Shown here: piece by piece, positions 5,160 to 8,031 of the stretch | How positions within the stretch are numbered: position 1 is the first letter of the stretch | Layout: every line of letters begins with the position of its first letter | DNA from: Clostridia bacterium | GTDB taxonomy: Bacteria > Bacillota > Clostridia > Christensenellales > UBA1242 | Length of the DNA stretch: 8,031 bases | Assembly (NCBI GenBank): GCA_017964105.1 | Contig: JAGCSP010000040.1 | Coordinates: forward strand, 1 to 8,031 | Direction of reading: 5' to 3' | The notes under the pieces: model-generated | What the model saw: the letters and a program-made list of their open reading frames with translations, nothing else | Told to the model about the DNA's origin: nothing | Database searches by the model: none | Program-made: the position numbers and the translations under genes

Positions 5160-5188
5160 TTGACTATATGTCAATAATTTGTTATATT
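5160..5188 (+). promoter_or_regulatory. Sigma-A promoter of the lipoprotein gene with overlapping inverted repeat
   Basis: TTGACT (5160-5165), a 17-base spacer and TATATT (5183-5188), each 5 of 6. The -35 box is half of an inverted repeat, TTGACTATATGTCAA (5160-5174). With one bulged base, the repeat extends outward through ATTAT (5155-5159) and ATAAT (5174-5178). A dyad over the -35 box is a plausible repressor site. The predicted start near 5195 gives a leader of about 24 bases with AAGGG before the ATG. Confidence 0.65.
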
Positions 5189-5218
5189 ACATTATAAGTA
5201 ATTAAAAAGGGCAAAATA

Positions 5219-6610
5219 ATGAAAAGATTTTTTTATGTATTTACTTTAATACTACTATGTTGCACCTTTGTGCTCACTGCATGTGGCAAGAAAGGTTTGG
5301 ATGATAATCCAGCAACAGATGCACAAGTATCTGGCAATGGCGGTTTTGCAGTGGTAAAAGGCGATTATTTGTATTACACAAATGGTTATGACGACAAGTA
5401 TACTGAAAATTATACAACTACAAGCGATAATAAGTTTGGTTCAGTAACATTTGGCGCTATTTATCGCACAAAATTAAGCAATGGTGAAGTGCAATATAAT
5501 GAAGATGGCACATTGAAAAGTTCACAAGTTGTTGTATCCAAATTAGTTGGTTATGAAAAAGGTGGATTCTATATTTTTGGTGATTATATTTATTATGGCA
5601 CACCACTAATGGAAAAAGAATCTAGTGGTACTTTGCGTAATGATTTAGTAAGTTTCTGTCGTACAAAAATTGATGGCACAGATACAAAAGAAAAATTGTA
5701 TGTAAGTACTTCTGCAATTGATAGAGAAGATTGGAAGATGTATAGTGTTGATGGTAATGTATATCTTGTGGTTGTAGAAGATGGCAAAAACATTGTTAGC
5801 GTAGAAATAAATGGTAAAGGTAAAACAAGCAAAAAGACTCTTGTAGAAAATGTTGCTAGCTATGCATTATACGAAGGCAATATTGATAGCGACAGCACAA
5901 AATATGTATATTTCACAAAAGAATTGAGTGAGAGTCCATATAGTGGCAACCAATTTGGGACAGTAAACTTTGTAACAGGTAGTGTAGAGAATTTTAGAGT
6001 GAGCGATACAACATATGAGGTGATTGCTCTAAAAAATCATAAAGTATATTATTCTACATCCACACCAATTATGGGTAGTGAAGAAAAAGAAGTTGTATTA
6101 AAATATCAAAGCATTGATACTCCTTTTGATACAACACAAAATAACGCAACTGTATTTGGATATAGTGCATACACCGAATATGCGGTGGCATCATACAATG
6201 GTGACATTGTGGTAATGCGTAATTCATCAGAAAATATGGTTGTGAGAGTAAGAGGTGTGCTCAATTCTCATGCAATAGAAGCTTCTAGTAGAATTGTTGG
6301 ATTTGTTGGTGATTATTTGTATTATGTAAATTCATCTAGCAAATTGAGAAAAGTTCAAATCACATATGACAGCAACCAAGAGTATGTATCAGAAGATGCA
6401 TTTGAAGAAGAAAAAGAAATCTTAACAGATGTGTTTGATGCAAATGGCAATAATATGTATGTGTTTGCAAAATACACAGCAGAAAATGAATCTACACATT
6501 ATTATCTAAATAAGATTACAGGCAATAGTGCACGTTTTGTTGGTGTATTTGCACCATCACATGCACCAGCACCACTAGATAAAGATAGTGAAGATATGTG
6601 GATTAAATAA
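5219..6610 (+). CDS. Surface lipoprotein with GDYxYY propeller-like repeats (DUF5050-like)
   Basis: 463 aa. The N-terminus is a lipoprotein signal peptide: K2-R3, a hydrophobic core (FFYVFTLILLCCTFVL) and lipobox L-T-A-C with the lipidated Cys at residue 22. The mature protein should be anchored on the outer face of the cytoplasmic membrane. The body is beta-rich with recurring GDYxYY motifs: GDYLYYTN (48-55), GDYIYYGT (121-128) and GDYLYYVN (364-371), plus weaker ones such as VDGNVYLVV. Such repeats are typical of DUF5050-type beta-propeller proteins of Firmicutes, a match made from memory. There are no catalytic residues I can point to; a binding or scaffold role at the envelope is inferred. 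Single-gene unit with its own promoter and terminator. Confidence 0.85.
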   Translation: MKRFFYVFTLILLCCTFVLTACGKKGLDDNPATDAQVSGNGGFAVVKGDYLYYTNGYDDKYTENYTTTSDNKFGSVTFGAIYRTKLSNGEVQYNEDGTLKSSQVVVSKLVGYEKGGFYIFGDYIYYGTPLMEKESSGTLRNDLVSFCRTKIDGTDTKEKLYVSTSAIDREDWKMYSVDGNVYLVVVEDGKNIVSVEINGKGKTSKKTLVENVASYALYEGNIDSDSTKYVYFTKELSESPYSGNQFGTVNFVTGSVENFRVSDTTYEVIALKNHKVYYSTSTPIMGSEEKEVVLKYQSIDTPFDTTQNNATVFGYSAYTEYAVASYNGDIVVMRNSSENMVVRVRGVLNSHAIEASSRIVGFVGDYLYYVNSSSKLRKVQITYDSNQEYVSEDAFEEEKEILTDVFDANGNNMYVFAKYTAENESTHYYLNKITGNSARFVGVFAPSHAPAPLDKDSEDMWIK

Positions 6611-6612
6611 TT

Positions 6613-6640
6613 AAAAGTAGCATTATATGCTACTTTTTTT
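6613..6640 (+). terminator. Intrinsic terminator after the lipoprotein gene
   Basis: AAAAGTAGCAT (6613-6623) and ATGCTACTTTT (6627-6637) pair perfectly, and the T run continues to 6640. It isolates the spo0A control region from upstream transcription. Confidence 0.9.
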
Positions 6641-6641
6641 G

Positions 6642-6654
6642 TGTCATTATGACA
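6642..6654. repeat. Perfect dyad TGTCATTATGACA upstream of spo0A
   Basis: Two 6-base arms around one central T form a perfect palindrome just past the terminator, 262 bases before spo0A. It has the size of a repressor half-site pair. No matching regulator can be named from the sequence. Confidence 0.4.
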
Positions 6655-6685
6655 TAATTCTTAATCATATTTTCAAATTATTCTA

Positions 6686-6713
6686 AAAGGATACAAAACA
6701 CATTTTTTTGAGT
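6686..6713 (+). promoter_or_regulatory. Candidate sigma-H-type promoter upstream of spo0A
   Basis: AAAGGATAC (6686-6694) fits the sigma-H -35 consensus RnAGGAwww except in the last base. GAGT at 6710-6713 sits where the -10 GAAT is expected (12 + 3 bases on), with one mismatch. In Bacillus subtilis the induced promoter of spo0A is read by sigma-H and governed by 0A boxes. Here the 0A boxes lie about 50 bases downstream of the predicted start, and the leader would be about 190 bases. An alternative is a sigma-A promoter close to the gene: weak TTGCAT (6836-6841), 17 bases, TATTAT (6859-6864). Confidence 0.35.
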
Positions 6714-6759
6714 ACTTTTTCATGGTTTTTTTAGTACTTTTTTCATACTTATATTTTTT
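6703..6759. repeat. Phased T-tracts with a 22-base direct repeat upstream of spo0A
   Basis: AGTACTTTTTCAT (6711-6723) recurs as AGTACTTTTTTCAT (6733-6746) with a period of 22 bases. T-tracts of 5-7 centre near 6706, 6718, 6729 and 6741, about 11-12 bases apart, with one more at about 6757. Tracts in step with the helix usually bend DNA, so this may be a curved element. It may also be a double binding site on one face of the helix. Confidence 0.5.
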
Positions 6760-6768
6760 GCGAAAGTA

Positions 6769-6797
6769 TTCGACAATTTATTTAAAAATATGTCAAA
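6769..6797. promoter_or_regulatory. 0A box and near-0A box upstream of spo0A
   Basis: TTCGACA (6769-6775) is an exact Spo0A box (reverse complement TGTCGAA). TGTCAAA (6791-6797) on the other strand orientation matches it in 6 of 7 positions. They start 22 bases apart, two helical turns, in inverted orientation. Binding of phosphorylated Spo0A here would give autoregulation, as is known for spo0A in Bacillus. Confidence 0.6.
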
Positions 6798-6903
6798 ATA
6801 TCTTTAAATTACCCCATTTTCTTTCTTGTATATTATTGCATCAAAAAATGCATTGTGATATTATGTTTTTGTTTTTTGGAATTTTAAAATATAGGAGAAA
6901 AAG

Positions 6904-7674
6904 ATGGAAACTAATAAGCTAAAAATTATGCTAATTGACAATGTAGCAAGCACAAGAGAAAATACAAAACAGATGATTAACAAAAGTAATGATGCAGTAG
7001 TAAAAAGTGATTTTGATGATGCAATTTCTGCACTTGAATATCTAAAGTCAAATGAGATTGATGTAGTGGTAACTGATTTGGTTTTGCCAAAGTTAGATGG
7101 ATTTTCATTCTTAGATGAATTATCACAAATGAATTTAAATCATTCACCAAAAGTAATAGTAACGTCTGCAATATCTAGCGATGAACTAATTGAACGTGCA
7201 CTAAAACTTGGTGCTAGTTATTATATGATAAAACCAATTGATGATAGTGTGTTATTAAAACGTATAAAACAGATATCAAATTTTACAGCAACCACACAAG
7301 TTACAGAGCCAAGAAAAATTAAAAACAAAGCGTTAGAAGAAAAAATTACAAATATATTTATCACAGTAGGAATTCCTGCTCACATCAAAGGTTATCAATT
7401 TTTGCGTGAGGCAATCAAAATGGCAATAGATAACCCAGAAATTATCAATAGTATTACAAAGAAATTATATCCTAGCATTGCAGAGCGTTTTGATACTTCT
7501 GCAAGCAAAGTAGAGCGTGCTATCCGTCATGCAATTGAAGTGGCTTGGAATAGAGGTAAAATAGAGAATATAAACACCCTTTTTGGCATTAGAGTATATA
7601 GCAACAATGAGAAACCAACTAATGGTGAATTCATTGCTTTGGTTGCTGATAAAATGCTAATAGAAGGTGCATAA
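6904..7674 (+). CDS. spo0A: Spo0A, master response regulator of sporulation
   Basis: 256 aa, just under the usual 260-270. Spo0A is activated by phosphorylation of its receiver, dimerises, and binds 0A boxes to switch on sporulation genes. The receiver (about 1-125) has the acceptor D58 in VVVTDLVLPKLDG, S88 at the conserved Thr/Ser site and K110-P111 in YYMIKPID. In the acidic pocket the usual DD is D12-N13, so the residue that normally binds magnesium is Asn. A short linker (126-145) follows. The effector domain (146-256) is highly conserved: VGIPAHIKGYQFLREAI, then the recognition helix region SKVERAIRHAIEVAWNRG, and KPTNGEFIALVADK near the end. The ATG follows AGGAGA. spoIVB, its usual neighbour, is absent. 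Probably autoregulated through the upstream 0A boxes. Confidence 0.97.
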   Translation: METNKLKIMLIDNVASTRENTKQMINKSNDAVVKSDFDDAISALEYLKSNEIDVVVTDLVLPKLDGFSFLDELSQMNLNHSPKVIVTSAISSDELIERALKLGASYYMIKPIDDSVLLKRIKQISNFTATTQVTEPRKIKNKALEEKITNIFITVGIPAHIKGYQFLREAIKMAIDNPEIINSITKKLYPSIAERFDTSASKVERAIRHAIEVAWNRGKIENINTLFGIRVYSNNEKPTNGEFIALVADKMLIEGA

Positions 7675-7702
7675 AAACCATCTTTATATACATATATTTA
7701 TT

Positions 7703-7735
7703 GATTTATCATATAATTAATGATAAATCTTTTTT
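7703..7735 (+). terminator. Intrinsic terminator after spo0A
   Basis: GATTTATCAT (7703-7712), loop ATAATTA and ATGATAAATC (7720-7729), followed by six T. The stem is A+T-rich but perfect over ten pairs. Confidence 0.82.
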
Positions 7736-7786
7736 ATTTTATAAATATGTTACAATAAAAAAAATAATATATATGTATAAAATTAG

Positions 7787-7815
7787 TTTACAATAAAATA
7801 ATATGTAGTTATAAT
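7787..7815 (+). promoter_or_regulatory. Sigma-A promoter of the zinc-ribbon gene, within a repeated block
   Basis: TTTACA (7787-7792), a 17-base spacer and an exact TATAAT (7810-7815). Start expected near 7822, directly before AGGTG. The string TTACAATAAAA occurs at 7750-7760 and again at 7788-7798, each followed by an A+T stretch with ATATGTA, and a degenerate third copy (TGACAATAAAG) lies at 7820-7830. The first copy gives a weaker GTTACA/TATAAA arrangement that might be a second promoter. Confidence 0.72.
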
Positions 7816-7839
7816 AATGTGACAATAAAGGTGAAAATT

Positions 7840-8031
7840 ATGAAATACATTAAATGTCCTAGATGCGAATTAAATTATATTTTGGAATCAGAAGATTTGT
7901 GTGAAGTGTGCAAGCGTTCTATGCGTGCAGGTGCAAATAATGAAGACGATGAAGAGGAGTATGAAGAAGAAGGTCTTACTCTTTGCCCAATTTGCAAAGT
8001 GAATTATCTTAATGAGGGCGAAACAATTTTC
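7840..8031 (+). CDS. Tandem zinc-ribbon protein, N-terminal part, runs off the window
   Basis: 64 codons are open to the edge with no stop. The protein starts MKYIKCPRCELNYI, with CPRC at residues 6-9 and a second pair CEVC at 21-24, a four-Cys zinc ribbon. An acidic linker (EDDEEEYEEEG) follows, then a second knuckle LCPICKVNYLNEGETIF whose partner cysteines would lie beyond the edge. The two halves align (CPRCELNYI with CPICKVNYL), so this is a duplicated ribbon. Zinc binding is inferred; the function depends on the unseen C-terminal part. The ATG follows AGGTG, and the 15-base stretch AGGTGAAAATTATGA is identical to that at the start of the 277-aa gene. Confidence 0.82.
   Translation, partial: MKYIKCPRCELNYILESEDLCEVCKRSMRAGANNEDDEEEYEEEGLTLCPICKVNYLNEGETIF

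Noticed and set aside
6722..6922. 66-codon open frame upstream of spo0A
   Set aside because: It is a T-rich translation of the control region, overlaps the spo0A start in another frame and has no ribosome binding site.
1..8031. tRNA, rRNA, CRISPR arrays, insertion sequences
   Set aside because: No cloverleaf, no regularly spaced identical repeats, no transposase or terminal repeats seen on either strand.

Overview
The window is low-GC (roughly one third G+C) DNA from a Gram-positive, endospore-former-type bacterium, most likely an uncultured or little-studied member of Clostridia. The evidence is the secE-nusG-rplK-rplA-rplJ-rplL order, strong AGGAGG-type ribosome binding sites, consensus sigma-A promoters, short intrinsic terminators after almost every unit, a full-length Spo0A, and a DUF1540-like Cys-rich protein. 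I cannot name the genus.

Left part (1-3342) is the ribosomal/transcription block. It holds the 3' end of secE, then nusG, rplK and rplA, a terminator, a near-perfect promoter, an L10 leader with an attenuator, rplJ and rplL, and a bidirectional terminator. RNA-level control is unusually visible. The nusG-rplK gap is a back-to-back row of hairpins ending in an L1-binding motif that resembles the L1 stalk of 23S rRNA. A second copy of that motif, with a compensatory base-pair change, sits between rplK and rplA and abuts the rplA ribosome binding site. rpoB does not follow rplL, which is a break in a widely conserved gene order.

Middle part (3341-5138) holds a convergent small Cys-rich gene built from two DUF1540-like modules, a monocistronic rplI, and an acidic cytoplasmic three-part protein of unknown function (277 aa). 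Right part (5139-8031) holds a lipoprotein with propeller-like GDYxYY repeats, spo0A behind a 263-base control region, and the start of a gene for a tandem zinc-ribbon protein that runs off the edge. The spo0A control region carries a sigma-H-like promoter candidate, phased T-tracts with a 22-base direct repeat, an exact 0A box and a second near match.

Together the left genes supply ribosomal proteins of the L1 stalk (L1), the L11/L10/L12 GTPase-associated region and L9, plus elongation factor NusG and translocon subunit SecE. The right genes are separate single-gene transcription units; Spo0A would be the master switch for sporulation and stationary-phase responses. No mobile elements, tRNA, rRNA or CRISPR arrays are visible. 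The most unusual points are the paired L1-stalk mimics, the hairpin row upstream of rplK, the rplL/rpoB break, spo0A outside its usual spoIVB context with a changed acidic-pocket residue, and the duplicated Cys module.
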